Shown piece by piece: positions 51,829 to 61,212 of a stretch of 64,000 bases of DNA. Every line of letters begins with the position of its first letter. Position 1 is the stretch's first letter. Source of the DNA: Rudanella paleaurantiibacter (GTDB lineage: Bacteria; Bacteroidota; Bacteroidia; Cytophagales; Spirosomataceae); contig NZ_WELI01000007.1 in NCBI RefSeq assembly GCF_009184635.1, positions 124,001 to 188,000 on the forward strand. Reading direction: 5' to 3'. The translations under genes were made by a program, and so were the position numbers. The notes beneath the pieces were generated by a model. The model did not search any database and was not told the DNA's origin. It saw nothing but the letters and a program-made list of their open reading frames with translations.

Positions 51829-54747
51829 TTACAACACTACGTTCACAATACGCTTCGGTACGACCACCACTTTTTTCGGTGTCTTACCATCGAGCCACTT
51901 CTGCACCACCTCGTCGGCCAGTACGGCCTGCTCAATATCGGCCGGGGCCCGGTCAATGGCAAAGCTGATGGTTGTCCGCACTTTACCGTTAATCTGAATC
52001 GGGTATTCAAAGCTGTCTTCAACCAGGTAGGCCGGGTTGAACACGGGGAGGCTCGCCCGCGAAACACTGCCGGGTTCGTTGCCAAGGGCGGCCCACAGTT
52101 CTTCGCAGATGTGGGGCGCGTAGGGTGACAGAAGCAACACCAGGTCCGACAGGATAGCCCGCTTGTGGCAGTCGAGGGCCGTCAGTTCGTTTACGCACAC
52201 CATAAAGGCCGATACCGAGGTGTTGAACGAATAGTTTTCGATGTCGTCCTGCACCTTTTTGATTGTCTTGTGCAGCACCTTCAGCTCGGCCGGGGTAGGA
52301 GCCTGCTCGGTCACAATCCAGCGGCCTGTTTCGGGTTGCCCTTCGGTAGTAGGGGCGTCTTTGTAGAACAACCGCCAGAACTTGCGCAGGAACCGGAACG
52401 TACCGTCGATACCGTTGGTATTCCAGGGTTTAGCCTGCTCAATAGGCCCCAGAAACATCTCGTACATCCGCAACGTATCGGCCCCGTACTTCTCTACAAT
52501 GGTGTCGGGGTTAACTACGTTGAACTTCGACTTCGACATTTTTTCGACCTCGGCCCCGCAGACATACGTGCCGTTGTCTTCGAGTTCAAACTGGGCGGGC
52601 AGGCCGTCGGGGCTTTGCGTAAAGTCGGGGCGCGATGCGCGGAAAGCCTCAACGTCGAGCACATCGTTGTCAACGATATTCACATCGACGTGCAGGGGTG
52701 TGACCTCCCGGCCGGCAATCTTGTTCAGCGACACAAAAACCGGAGCGACTCCTTCCGAACCTGTGCCTTTGAGTCGGTACACAAAGTTGCTCCGGCCCTG
52801 AATCATGCCCTGGTTGATGAGCTTTTTGAACGGCTCCTCCTGGGTGACATAGCCCCGGTCTTTGAGGAATTTATTCCAGAAACGGCTGTAGAGCAGGTGG
52901 CCTGTTGCGTGCTCGGAGCCGCCCATGTACAGGTCAACATTCTCCCAGTACCGAATGGCTTCGGGGCCCGCAAAGGCGTCGGGGTTTTGCGGGTCCATGT
53001 ACCGATACCAATACCACGACGACCCCGCCCAGCCGGGCATGGTGCTCAGTTCGTACTCAAATCCCCCCTCTCCTTGCGAAGGGGAGGGGCTGGGGTGATA
53101 ACGCCAGTCTTCGGCACGGCCAAGCGGGGGCTCGCCCGTTTCGGTGGGGAGGTATTTATCTACGGCGGGTAGTTCGAGAGGCAGGTCGGCCTCGTCGATC
53201 AGGTAGGGTAACTGACCCGTTGAGCCACCTTCTTTAAAATAAACGGGCACCGGCTCACCCCAGTAACGCTGACGGCTAAATACGGCGTCGCGCATTCGGA
53301 AGTTTACTTTACCCCGGCCCAGGCCGCGTTCTTCGAGCCAGGCAATCAGGGTGGCGGTGGCCTCTTTGTAGGTCATGCCATTGATAATACCCGAGTTGAT
53401 GTACCGGCCTTCTTTGGTATTGTCGGCTTGCTGATCGAGGTCTTTCTGGGCGTCGAGAACGGGAATGATGGGCAGGCCAAACTGCTTGGCAAAGCCATAG
53501 TCGCGCGCATCGCCCGAAGGGACGGCCATAACGGCCCCGGTACCGTATCCGGCCAGCACGTAATCGGCCAGGAAGATAGGGACCTTCTCATTGTTGAGTG
53601 GGTTGAGGCAGTAGCTACCCGTAAACACGCCCGAAACCGTTTTGGTATCGGCCATGCGGTCGCGCTCCGACCGCATTTTGGCGGCCTGCACATACGCTTC
53701 AACGGCCTCGCGCTGCGCGTCGGTAGTAAGGCCCGGTACGAGCTCGTGCTCGGGGGCCAGTACCATGAAGGTCACACCGTAAATCGTATCGACCCGCGTG
53801 GTGAACACTTCAATGAAGGAGTGAGGAGTCGCTTGCGCCAGCCCTTTCTCCTCACTCCTTTCAATCTGAAACTTTACACTGGCCCCTACACTCTTGCCAA
53901 TCCAGTTGCGTTGTTGCTCTTTGAGCGACTCCGACCAGTCGATGGTGTCGAGGCCACTCAGGAGCCGGTCGGCATAGGCCGTAATGCGCATCATCCACTG
54001 GCGCATCAGCTTTTGCTCAACGGGGTAACCGCCCCGCTCCGATACGCCGTCTTTCACCTCGTCGTTGGCGAGTACCGTACCGAGGGCCGGGCACCAGTTC
54101 ACCACGGCATCGGCCAGGTAGGTGAGCCGGTACTTAAGCGTGATTTCGTAGGATTGCTCCTTCGATAGGGCGTTCCACTCGGCGGCCGTAAACTGGAGTG
54201 CCTGCGTTTCTTCGTCGCACACGGCGTTCACGTCGGTGGTGCCGTTGGTGGCAAACTTATGGAGCAGGGTTTCGATGGGCTCGGCCCGGTCGGTGTCTTT
54301 GTTGTACCAAGACCGGAACAACTCCATAAAAATCCACTGAGTCCATTTATAGTAACCGGGGTCGGAGGTGCGTACCTCGCGGCTCCAGTCGTAGCTGAAC
54401 CCGATTTGTTTCAGCTGCTTTATGTACGTGGCAATGTTTTGTTCGGTTGTGATGGCCGGGTGCTGCCCTGTCTGGATAGCGTACTGTTCGGCGGGCAGCC
54501 CGAATGAGTCGAAGCCCATTGGGTGCAGCACGTTGAAGCCTTGCAACCGCTTGTAGCGCGACACAATGTCCGACGCGATGTACCCCAGCGGGTGACCGAC
54601 GTGTAGCCCTGCCCCCGACGGGTATGGAAACATATCGAGGACGTAGTACTTGGATTTGGCGGGGTCTGTCTCGGTACGGTAGGTCTGGTTTTCGTCCCAG
54701 AACTGCCGCCACTTTTGTTCGGTCTCGCGGTGGTTGTAATCGGCCAT
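51829..54747 (-). CDS. leuS: Leucyl-tRNA synthetase with two in-frame palindromic inserts
   Basis: 972 residues, class Ia synthetase charging tRNA-Leu. HIGH region: [16 protein letters not shown] (about 37-52). Editing domain CP1 includes [16 protein letters not shown] and [19 protein letters not shown]. The KMSKS loop is KMSKSKFN near residue 735. C-terminal anticodon-binding and tail domains end with [11 protein letters not shown] and [15 protein letters not shown]. Two short segments look foreign to the family and coincide with DNA palindromes: residues about 296-311 ([16 protein letters not shown]) at the entry to CP1, and about 552-562 ([12 protein letters not shown]) just before [16 protein letters not shown]. 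The reading frame stays intact, so the enzyme is presumably functional. Single gene with its own terminator. Confidence 0.96.
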   Translation of the reverse strand: MADYNHRETEQKWRQFWDENQTYRTETDPAKSKYYVLDMFPYPSGAGLHVGHPLGYIASDIVSRYKRLQGFNVLHPMGFDSFGLPAEQYAIQTGQHPAITTEQNIATYIKQLKQIGFSYDWSREVRTSDPGYYKWTQWIFMELFRSWYNKDTDRAEPIETLLHKFATNGTTDVNAVCDEETQALQFTAAEWNALSKEQSYEITLKYRLTYLADAVVNWCPALGTVLANDEVKDGVSERGGYPVEQKLMRQWMMRITAYADRLLSGLDTIDWSESLKEQQRNWIGKSVGASVKFQIERSEEKGLAQATPHSFIEVFTTRVDTIYGVTFMVLAPEHELVPGLTTDAQREAVEAYVQAAKMRSERDRMADTKTVSGVFTGSYCLNPLNNEKVPIFLADYVLAGYGTGAVMAVPSGDARDYGFAKQFGLPIIPVLDAQKDLDQQADNTKEGRYINSGIINGMTYKEATATLIAWLEERGLGRGKVNFRMRDAVFSRQRYWGEPVPVYFKEGGSTGQLPYLIDEADLPLELPAVDKYLPTETGEPPLGRAEDWRYHPSPSPSQGEGGFEYELSTMPGWAGSSWYWYRYMDPQNPDAFAGPEAIRYWENVDLYMGGSEHATGHLLYSRFWNKFLKDRGYVTQEEPFKKLINQGMIQGRSNFVYRLKGTGSEGVAPVFVSLNKIAGREVTPLHVDVNIVDNDVLDVEAFRASRPDFTQSPDGLPAQFELEDNGTYVCGAEVEKMSKSKFNVVNPDTIVEKYGADTLRMYEMFLGPIEQAKPWNTNGIDGTFRFLRKFWRLFYKDAPTTEGQPETGRWIVTEQAPTPAELKVLHKTIKKVQDDIENYSFNTSVSAFMVCVNELTALDCHKRAILSDLVLLLSPYAPHICEELWAALGNEPGSVSRASLPVFNPAYLVEDSFEYPIQINGKVRTTISFAIDRAPADIEQAVLADEVVQKWLDGKTPKKVVVVPKRIVNVVL
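53063..53091 (-). repeat. In-frame palindrome in leuS (PSPSQGEG-coding)
   Basis: CCCCTCTCCTT - GCG - AAGGGGAGGGG forms a hairpin with one T-G pair. On the coding strand it yields the peptide [10 protein letters not shown], which is familiar as the translation of dispersed GC-rich palindromes. It sits between AEDWRY and [10 protein letters not shown]. Confidence 0.85.
53816..53860 (-). repeat. In-frame palindrome in leuS ([13 protein letters not shown]-coding)
   Basis: Perfect 13-bp arms AAGGAGTGAGGAG (53816-53828) and CTCCTCACTCCTT (53848-53860) with a 19-nt loop. The encoded peptide interrupts the segment between GASVKFQI and [10 protein letters not shown]. Confidence 0.88.
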
Positions 54748-54749
54748 AT

Positions 54750-54785
54750 AAATAGGGGAGGAAAGGAGGAGGCAGAAGGGAGGAA
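54750..54785. repeat. Short purine-rich 8-bp periodic tract
   Basis: AGGGGAGG, AAAGGAGG, AGGCAGAA, GGGAGGAA immediately upstream of the leuS start. Resembles the longer tract at 5375-5473. Confidence 0.55.
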
Positions 54786-54903
54786 AGGGATTGACCTTAC
54801 CTGATGTTTGGCTCTTCTAACCCTGAAGCCTTATCTCGTTACGTATGCAAAATCGTTTCGGGTTGCAAAAATAGCCGATTCGGTGGACATTTGCCCCCTT
54901 CTG

Positions 54904-54938
54904 AGCGATGTCATCTTATTTGAAAAGACCACATTGCT
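54904..54938. repeat. Decayed solo REP of the RAYT family
   Basis: AGCGATGTCATCTT - ATTTGAA - AAGACCACATTGCT keeps the 14-7-14 layout and the loop resemblance to GTTTGGA, with three mismatches between arms. It is 12.6 kb from the RAYT locus and 12 bp ahead of the next gene. Confidence 0.7.
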
Positions 54939-54950
54939 CGCTATTCTGCT

Positions 54951-56723
54951 ATGACCCGCTTCCCTCGCCTTATACTTCCGATCTTATTGACTCTGTTGGT
55001 TGGAGGGCTGGCGGTTTGGCTCGTCGACGATTTTTCGGGGCCCTTGTCCGACGGGGGCGATACCGACTTCTACGAGTACGTGGGTTATTACGTGGCCCAC
55101 AACCTCACGTTTTGGCCGGTTCCGCATCTCAATCTTCTTCATAATCAGACGTTTTACCCTTACGGGGCTAACCATACCCTGCTCGACTGGGGCTGGGAGC
55201 GCGATTACTGGTATGCGCTCTGCTACTGGCTGATTGGCAAGGGTGAGCCGGGGCCGTATCTCCAGTATTATTACGTCTATAGCCTGCTTATCACGGCTTT
55301 GGGGGCGTTTGGGCTGCTGCGTGGAATAGTTAGCGATGGCCGGGCGTGGGTAGCTGCGCTGATTGTTTCGGTATTTAATTTCTATTGCATCTGGAAATAC
55401 CCTACCCACCTGAACGTGTGCGTATTGCACTGGACAACCCTGTGCATATTGGCCACCTACCGGCTGTTGTACGAATGTGCAACAGGGCCCACCCGAAACA
55501 GGCCGTTGCCCGCTTTGCCGTGGTGGTTGCTCTGGGTGTGGCTTCATGTGCAGGTACTGTCGCAGGAGTTGGGGTATGTGGCTGGGTTTGCCCTGACGTT
55601 TACGGTAATCTGTGCGCCATTTCTGGGGTGGTGTCTCTGGCAACACCGGTCGGTGGTTCCGGCTTTGTTTCGGCCTGAACCGGGGCATAAACCGTATGTC
55701 TGGCTCCTGCTGGGCCTTATTGGTGTCAGCACCTGGCTGTACGTACCGCCTACGATTCAGATTTTTCTGGGGGCTCAGGCCTATGCCGACTCCTCGGTAG
55801 GGATGCCGCCCTCGTGGTCGCACCCGCTTCGGTTACTGATTCCGTATCTGCCGGGTGTGGATGAGTTTGCGATTCGGTACGACCGCATTTTTTGGGATAC
55901 CTACGAGAGTTACGGGCAAACCCGGCCGGGTCTGTATCTGGTCATATTGGCGGTTGTGGGCTTCTGGGGTATTCGCCGGAAACCACTTTTGTGGGGCCCG
56001 GTGGTTTTCATGCTGGCTTTGTGTGTGGTGTACCACCCGGTGCTGCTGCCCACGCTCAAGGTATTCCCGTGGTTTAGTTTCAACCGGCATGGTGGGCGGG
56101 CGAGTATGGTGTATCCGGTGCTGTTTGGTCTGCTGGCGCTATGGGTGCCCCGCCCCCAAACGCGGTCGGGCTGGCTGGCGTTAGCTCCCGTGCTCCTGCT
56201 CATGCTGGCCGAATGGAGCTGGGGCTATCGGTATCCGCATCTGTACAAACCCCAGATTGTGTCGGCTTCGGTACAGGCGTACATGCAAACGGTACGTGAT
56301 GCGCCGGGCGAGGCCGTGCTCGACTTCCCGTTCTGTACCATCGGAGCCGATGGCGTGGGCGCGGCCGAAGGGCTCTGCCCGTACTACCGCGAGCAGAACG
56401 CGGTGTTTACCTTCCGCCGGTTTCACCAGAAAAAAGTAGTGGGCCAATACTGGGGGCGCTTGCTGCCAACGTACATTCAGCCCTTTCTGCGCGACCACTG
56501 GGACCGGCTGCTGCGGCCGGGATACGTGTTTACGCCCGCCGACTGGCAATTTCTCGACCAGTTTTTGCAACAACATCGGTTTGCGGGCATCAATCTCTAC
56601 CCCGATTTGCTCTCGGCCGAGCAGCGGGCGGCTTTCTATGCCCACTACGGGCTCCCCCGTGCCGAAACCCGTTTGCCGATGGCGGGGCGAGTGCAGTTGT
56701 TGCGAGTTGACCATCAGCCGTAA
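54951..56723 (+). CDS. Polytopic membrane protein, GT-C-like, unknown
   Basis: 590 residues with roughly ten to twelve membrane helices and a first extracytoplasmic loop containing DGGDTDFYEYVGYYVAHN, an acidic arrangement like that of GT-C glycosyltransferases and YfhO-like proteins. Other notable loops: NLLHNQTFYPYGANHTLLDWGWERDYW and a soluble C-terminal part (about 440-590) with LDFPFCTIGADGVGAAEGLCPYYREQN, RRFHQKKVVGQYWGRL and INLYPDLLSAEQRAAFYAHYGLP. I do not recognise the precise family. A lipid-linked sugar transferase is an inference. Preceded by a degenerate REP. Possibly followed by the DUF3667 gene in the same transcript. Confidence 0.65.
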   Translation: MTRFPRLILPILLTLLVGGLAVWLVDDFSGPLSDGGDTDFYEYVGYYVAHNLTFWPVPHLNLLHNQTFYPYGANHTLLDWGWERDYWYALCYWLIGKGEPGPYLQYYYVYSLLITALGAFGLLRGIVSDGRAWVAALIVSVFNFYCIWKYPTHLNVCVLHWTTLCILATYRLLYECATGPTRNRPLPALPWWLLWVWLHVQVLSQELGYVAGFALTFTVICAPFLGWCLWQHRSVVPALFRPEPGHKPYVWLLLGLIGVSTWLYVPPTIQIFLGAQAYADSSVGMPPSWSHPLRLLIPYLPGVDEFAIRYDRIFWDTYESYGQTRPGLYLVILAVVGFWGIRRKPLLWGPVVFMLALCVVYHPVLLPTLKVFPWFSFNRHGGRASMVYPVLFGLLALWVPRPQTRSGWLALAPVLLLMLAEWSWGYRYPHLYKPQIVSASVQAYMQTVRDAPGEAVLDFPFCTIGADGVGAAEGLCPYYREQNAVFTFRRFHQKKVVGQYWGRLLPTYIQPFLRDHWDRLLRPGYVFTPADWQFLDQFLQQHRFAGINLYPDLLSAEQRAAFYAHYGLPRAETRLPMAGRVQLLRVDHQP

Positions 56724-56814
56724 CCAGATTGTTTTTTTTAAATTATTAGCTACTTAACCCTTGCCCGCTTGGCTTTCATTACTATTTTTCAACCATTATC
56801 TCCATAAGATCCGA

Positions 56815-58425
56815 ATGGCGCATAAACACCACCGCAAGCTTGAAATTTGCCCCAACTGCCAGCGCCATCTCGCCCACATCGATAATTTCTGCCCTAACTG
56901 CGGGCAGGAAAACCACGACCTGCGGTTGCCTTTCGGCCATGTTGTTTACGAAGTAGTTGAAGGCTTTACCCACTTCGATGGCAAGCTTTGGGTAACCCTG
57001 CGCGACATGTTTACCCGCCCCGGTCAGGTGCCACTCGATTTTATTGAGGGGCGACGACAGCGCCACGTGCCGCCTATACGGCTCTATATCTTCGTCAGTT
57101 TTCTGTCGTTTTTGCTAATCAATCTGTCGTTTAATAAGAGACAGGAACGAAGTACACTAAAGACTGAACGCCTGAAAGCCGTATATGGACCCGACCGTCA
57201 GTACCGCGAAATGAGCTTGAAAGACATCTATTCTCTGCTTAACACACCCAACGCCAACCTGGGAAGTATTGCGACCATAGCTATCCAGTTTGCGCCCGCC
57301 GACAGCACCGGTAGGCAAACGCTACGTCAGTGGCGCAGCTTTACGGATACGCAACTTGATTCGGTATTGTACTTGTACCATTCGGTGAACTCAGCTACTC
57401 AGCGTAACCGGCTGCGAGAAGCCATCGCGGGCCTGCCCAGCCAATTGATGTGGCTCCCCCTCCGCGAGTTAGCCAATACAATAGAATTACCTGTTGACAA
57501 CGACATCAAAAAGAAAGCGGGTATTGATACAACCCTCTCTGTAAATCTGCGTTTCTCTCCCAACGACACGCTCGGCACGGGGCTTTACACCCGAATCAAG
57601 GCACTCTCACCCGCCGAGCGGACACAGTACGCCAGTGTCAACAAGGCTATTCGGTCTGTCGCCAAAGCCCCCCTGATTCAGATAAAACGCGAACTGGGTG
57701 ATTCGCAGGTGGGGCAGCAGTTTTCCCGGCTCATCGACACCCTGAAACCTCATTCAGCGAACTACCCGCTCCGGTTCTATTTTGGCAAGGGTTTTGGCAC
57801 CATCAGTAACCTGGTCTATACTAACGAAGCACTCGCCCGTGCCGACGTTAGCCGGATGCGCGAGATGACCTCCGACGAGCGTTTTACATTCTACGTGAAG
57901 CAGGTGGGCGTCCCCCAGCAGGAAGTTGATAATCTGGACTTTATATCAAAATTCATGGTCAAACGGTCGCTTAATCACTACGTCCAGTTTTTCGATAAAT
58001 CGGAGAATGATGTAACAACGGCACAGTTCGGAACGGCCATTAAATACATATCGTACAGCTTTTTCCTGTTGATGCCTTTGGTAGCGGTTTACCTGTATGT
58101 CTTTTACCGACGCCGGAAGAAGTACTACTACGTTGACCACCTGATTTTTTCTATCAACATGCACACGGTGGCGTTTGTGATATTTTCCATTGTGTTGCTG
58201 CTATTCGGCTATACAGCACTGGGTCACTATGCACCAACCAATGCGGGACCTCTGCTGCTGATCCTGTTTACCGCGCCGGTGGTGCTGTATTTTCTCCTCG
58301 CCCTGCGCACCGTATATCAGCAATCGTGGGGCTCCACAGTAGCGAAACTACTGGGGTTAACGTTGTTGTACAGTGCTACGTTCTCACTGGTGCTTGGGGG
58401 AGCCTTCGTGCTAGGCTTTATATAG
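56815..58425 (+). CDS. DUF3667 membrane protein with zinc ribbon
   Basis: About 536 residues from the ATG at 56815 (open frame to a TTG at 56761). An N-terminal zinc-ribbon: CPNCQ and CPNCG spaced by 14 residues (residues 11-31), followed by the DUF3667 signature FTHFDGKLWVTLRDMFTRPGQVPLDFIEGRRQRHVPPIRLYIFVSFLSF in pieces such as FIEGRRQRHVPPIRLY. A long soluble insert (about 110-405) precedes four or five C-terminal membrane helices (YISYSFFLLMPLVAVYLYVFY onwards). DUF3667 proteins are common in Bacteroidota and have no assigned role. The insert is unusually long for the family as I know it. Confidence 0.88.
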   Translation: MAHKHHRKLEICPNCQRHLAHIDNFCPNCGQENHDLRLPFGHVVYEVVEGFTHFDGKLWVTLRDMFTRPGQVPLDFIEGRRQRHVPPIRLYIFVSFLSFLLINLSFNKRQERSTLKTERLKAVYGPDRQYREMSLKDIYSLLNTPNANLGSIATIAIQFAPADSTGRQTLRQWRSFTDTQLDSVLYLYHSVNSATQRNRLREAIAGLPSQLMWLPLRELANTIELPVDNDIKKKAGIDTTLSVNLRFSPNDTLGTGLYTRIKALSPAERTQYASVNKAIRSVAKAPLIQIKRELGDSQVGQQFSRLIDTLKPHSANYPLRFYFGKGFGTISNLVYTNEALARADVSRMREMTSDERFTFYVKQVGVPQQEVDNLDFISKFMVKRSLNHYVQFFDKSENDVTTAQFGTAIKYISYSFFLLMPLVAVYLYVFYRRRKKYYYVDHLIFSINMHTVAFVIFSIVLLLFGYTALGHYAPTNAGPLLLILFTAPVVLYFLLALRTVYQQSWGSTVAKLLGLTLLYSATFSLVLGGAFVLGFI

Positions 58426-58507
58426 CATTCCCCCTTGCCGATGGCCGGATGAATTGAGTTGTTGCCCTTACGTTTTCCCCAAAAACGGCCCACCGCTCAT
58501 CTTCATC

Positions 58508-58699
58508 TCAATAGGTTGGCGGAACATTCTGACGGGCGGTTCGTACGGAGCCCGGCACCTCACCTGCCCAATGGGGAACAGGGCGTTTGGTCATGCCCAT
58601 ACGAAGGGAGTGCTTATGGGCGCTGATCACTGTCTGCTGGTAGCGAACTAACGCGTAAGCTAATACCAATAACAGTAAAAAAATCAGCAAAGTCTTCAT
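58508..58699 (-). CDS. Possible small single-span membrane protein
   Basis: 63 residues: MKTLLIFLLLLVLAYALVRY is a clean N-terminal membrane segment, then a basic, Pro-rich cytoplasmic or periplasmic tail without recognised motif. Codon and amino-acid usage look plausible and no larger gene overlaps it, but the evidence is only the reading frame. Not recognised. Confidence 0.45.
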   Translation of the reverse strand: MKTLLIFLLLLVLAYALVRYQQTVISAHKHSLRMGMTKRPVPHWAGEVPGSVRTARQNVPPTY

Positions 58700-58874
58700 G
58701 CCCCTCTAATACGCTGATGCGTACCAGCTGCGTTGTGCGAGAAAGATTTTTCTGGAAGCAAACTATTTACAAACCAATCAATCGGGTTGGTTTGTTATCA
58801 ATATAGAGTACCGACTAAACCCTGTATGCTAGGTTTGGTCAAAGACATTGTTCACGAACAAAAACGTCAACGTT

Positions 58875-59435
58875 ATGAAACGCAATTCATTCCTGGCCGC
58901 AGGCCTGTTGTCCTTGTTTCTGTCAGTTAGTGCCCTGGCCCAAACCACTACAAGTGCAGCCAGCCCACTGGTAATCCCTCTTCAGCAGGCGGCTTCGAAA
59001 CTGAAATCGGTACAGGTGACCGGTGATCCTGACTATGACTATGTGTTTCGGATGCGTTTGCTTGGGCAGGGTGCGCTCGAAATGGCTAAAGTAGAAGCCC
59101 TGCAGGGTACCGACCCGGCCACTAAGCAGAAAGCGCAGGCTTTTGTGGAGGCTAAACAGAAAGAATTGGCTGACCTGGAAGCCTTACAACGTCAGATGCG
59201 CCCCAGCCGCCCTAATCAGGCGTATGTGCAACAGCAAAGCCGTCAGGTAGAAGCGATTGTGCTGAAAATGCAACCCGATGGCGTAGCCGCCAAACTGACG
59301 GGCAAACTGGATGACGACTTCAGCACCCTTCTGACCGAGTACAACCGCGATGCCAGCGACCTCTCAAAGGCCTACCTGAGCTTCGGCACCAACGCATCAG
59401 TGAAGGCAGTCGCGCAGAAAATGGTAGCGAATTAA
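58875..59435 (+). CDS. Periplasmic helical protein, DUF305/DUF4142-like
   Basis: About 186 residues from the ATG at 58875. Signal peptide MKRNSFLAAGLLSLFLSVSA, cut before QTTT. The mature part is almost wholly helical: DYDYVFRMRLLGQGALEMAKVEALQGTD and a charged run ending KELADLEALQRQM resemble the DUF305 four-helix fold, but the metal-binding His pair of that family is replaced. A second half (VLKMQPDGVAAKLTGKLDDDFSTLLTEYN) may be a repeat of the first. Function unknown. Convergent with the BamA-like gene across a heptad tract. Confidence 0.6.
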   Translation: MKRNSFLAAGLLSLFLSVSALAQTTTSAASPLVIPLQQAASKLKSVQVTGDPDYDYVFRMRLLGQGALEMAKVEALQGTDPATKQKAQAFVEAKQKELADLEALQRQMRPSRPNQAYVQQQSRQVEAIVLKMQPDGVAAKLTGKLDDDFSTLLTEYNRDASDLSKAYLSFGTNASVKAVAQKMVAN

Positions 59436-59436
59436 T

Positions 59437-59560
59437 AGTAGGCAGTGGCAGTAGGCAGTGCTGACGCAAGTTCTTGCTTTACTGCCCACTGCCCACTGCC
59501 CACTGCCCACTGCCCACTGCCCACTGCCCACTGCCCACTGCCCACTGCCCACTGCCTACT
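59437..59560. repeat. Heptad tandem array (CTGCCCA)n with inverted arm
   Basis: Right part: ten perfect CTGCCCA units plus one CTGCCTA (59482-59558). Left part (59437-59460): AGTAGGCAGTGGCAGTAGGCAGTG in pieces AGTAGGCAGT and GGCAGTAGGC, the opposite strand of the same heptad family. The arms can fold on each other around a 22-bp centre. It separates two convergent genes by less than 130 bp. Confidence 0.95.
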
Positions 59561-59563
59561 TTT

Positions 59564-61048
59564 TCAGAACTCCTGCGCAATGTTGAAATAGAAACCGCGC
59601 TGCCCTTGTCCGTTGACGGTTGCGCTGAACCGCCCGACAACGTTGTAAAACGTAACTACGTCGAGGCTCAGGCCGGTGCCCAGCAAAGGCCGGTTGGCCA
59701 GTCGGCTCTCAAACGGTTGGGCAATTGTGCTCGACACGTAGCCTGCATCGATAAAGCCGGTCAGGTAGGCGGCTATCGGGAAGGTGCTGAACTGCTTCAC
59801 CTTTACCCAGCGGAGGTGCTTTACGGTGTTGAAAAGGTTGTACCGAAGGCTGTTTTTCCAGAGCCCAAAATGCTGCCCGTCGATGATGTATAGCTCGTAA
59901 CCCCGCACTACTTCCTGCAAATAACCCAGCCCGCGCAGGTCGTTGTAGGGTTGAGGCCGGGGAAAAATAACCTGCCCCCGCACCCCCGAACTGGCGTACC
60001 AGCGGTTGTCGGGTTTAGGGCTCAAAGCCCAGAACCGGGCCGCCGACGCCACCACCTCGACCTGCCGCAGATCGTCGCGCGGCAGGAGGCCGTTCCAGAA
60101 CAAATCGCCCGTGATGAGCGAGCCCCGCAGCGGGTAAGCCACATTGTCGCGCCGGTCGAACCGGTAGCCGTAGTTGAGTTGAAGGTACCGTTGACGAGTG
60201 CGGCCCTCGCCATAGTACGCCGGGTTAAGCCGCGCTACGGTATCGGCAATCTGGTTGTCGACGTACCGTAGGCCCAGGCCGTGGAACTGGTAAAAGCCAT
60301 TTCGGTGCGTGAGCGAGGCCCCTACGTACAGGCGTCGGCGCAGGAGTTCTTCCGAGCGCAGAAAAACCAGTTTATCCAACCGCGACCGGTAGGCAAGCTC
60401 CTTGTTGGTCTGGTACAGCGCATCGACCCGGAAGCCTAACCGTTGCGCCCGGTCGATGTAGGGACGCTGGTAGGTCACAAAAAAACGGCGCAGAAAGCCA
60501 AACTCCGTAATGACACCCAACCGGTCGTTGTTGCCCGTTACATTGCGGTAATCGAGCCGACCCCCGTAAATCACCCGGCGCAGGCTCCGGCCCCGGTCGT
60601 ACCACCACTCGTTGAAGTTACGGTCGGCCAAGTCGAACACGGGGTAAGCCAGGGCGTACCAACGCTCTTTCATAGTCACAAACACATCAACGGGGGTGGG
60701 CTCTGTAGGACGGGTATTTTTATCCCGAACGGGCTCCGGTTGGCTAATGCTCGTGGAGTCGGCAATGCGGCTGGCGGTTACACTCACCGTGATGAAGAGG
60801 TTCGTGTTGTTTAGTTTTCGGCTGTCCCAGGCCAGTTTTCCGGGCAGGTCGGCTACCCGGATGGTGTCGCCCGGTTTTATTTCGAGTTCACGGAAAATGA
60901 TGCGCTCGCGGGTACGCACATGCCCGGTGAGTATAATGTTGCGCACCAGAACGGTGGAATCGGGTCGGGGGGGCTGGCCCAACGAACCCGTTGGGAGCAG
61001 TAGACCCACGCACAACAAACAGAAAACAACGAACCTGACGATGGGCAT
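59564..61048 (-). CDS. BamA/TamA-like outer-membrane barrel with one POTRA
   Basis: About 494 residues from the ATG at 61048 (open frame to 61159). Signal peptide [19 protein letters not shown], cut near GSLGQ. A single POTRA-like domain (about 30-130; [46 protein letters not shown]) leads to a surface-antigen D15-type barrel: [54 protein letters not shown], and the C-terminal FYFNIAQEF. BamA itself has five POTRAs, so this is a smaller Omp85 relative, perhaps TamA-like or a patatin/TPS-type barrel; partner unknown. Confidence 0.87.
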   Translation of the reverse strand: MPIVRFVVFCLLCVGLLLPTGSLGQPPRPDSTVLVRNIILTGHVRTRERIIFRELEIKPGDTIRVADLPGKLAWDSRKLNNTNLFITVSVTASRIADSTSISQPEPVRDKNTRPTEPTPVDVFVTMKERWYALAYPVFDLADRNFNEWWYDRGRSLRRVIYGGRLDYRNVTGNNDRLGVITEFGFLRRFFVTYQRPYIDRAQRLGFRVDALYQTNKELAYRSRLDKLVFLRSEELLRRRLYVGASLTHRNGFYQFHGLGLRYVDNQIADTVARLNPAYYGEGRTRQRYLQLNYGYRFDRRDNVAYPLRGSLITGDLFWNGLLPRDDLRQVEVVASAARFWALSPKPDNRWYASSGVRGQVIFPRPQPYNDLRGLGYLQEVVRGYELYIIDGQHFGLWKNSLRYNLFNTVKHLRWVKVKQFSTFPIAAYLTGFIDAGYVSSTIAQPFESRLANRPLLGTGLSLDVVTFYNVVGRFSATVNGQGQRGFYFNIAQEF

Positions 61049-61212
61049 TATTGGGGCGTAAATCGAGTCAAAGATACGGTTTTGCTGCCCGTTGCGATTG
61101 CGTCCTTGCCAGCCCGAAGCCTGCAAATGGGCCATACAGGCGAAATTTATGGTTCGCAAGCCCGATTCATAGCGTCTCCTTTCGTATCATTGTCTAATTT
61201 TCTTACGGCATA

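Noticed and set aside
52165-53172. 335-codon open frame on the plus strand
   Set aside because: Fully antisense to leuS, whose protein is clearly conserved; GC-rich third positions keep the opposite frame open.
59482-59558. Regular repeats that could be taken for a CRISPR array
   Set aside because: The unit is only 7 bp with no spacers and no cas genes are nearby; it is a simple tandem repeat.
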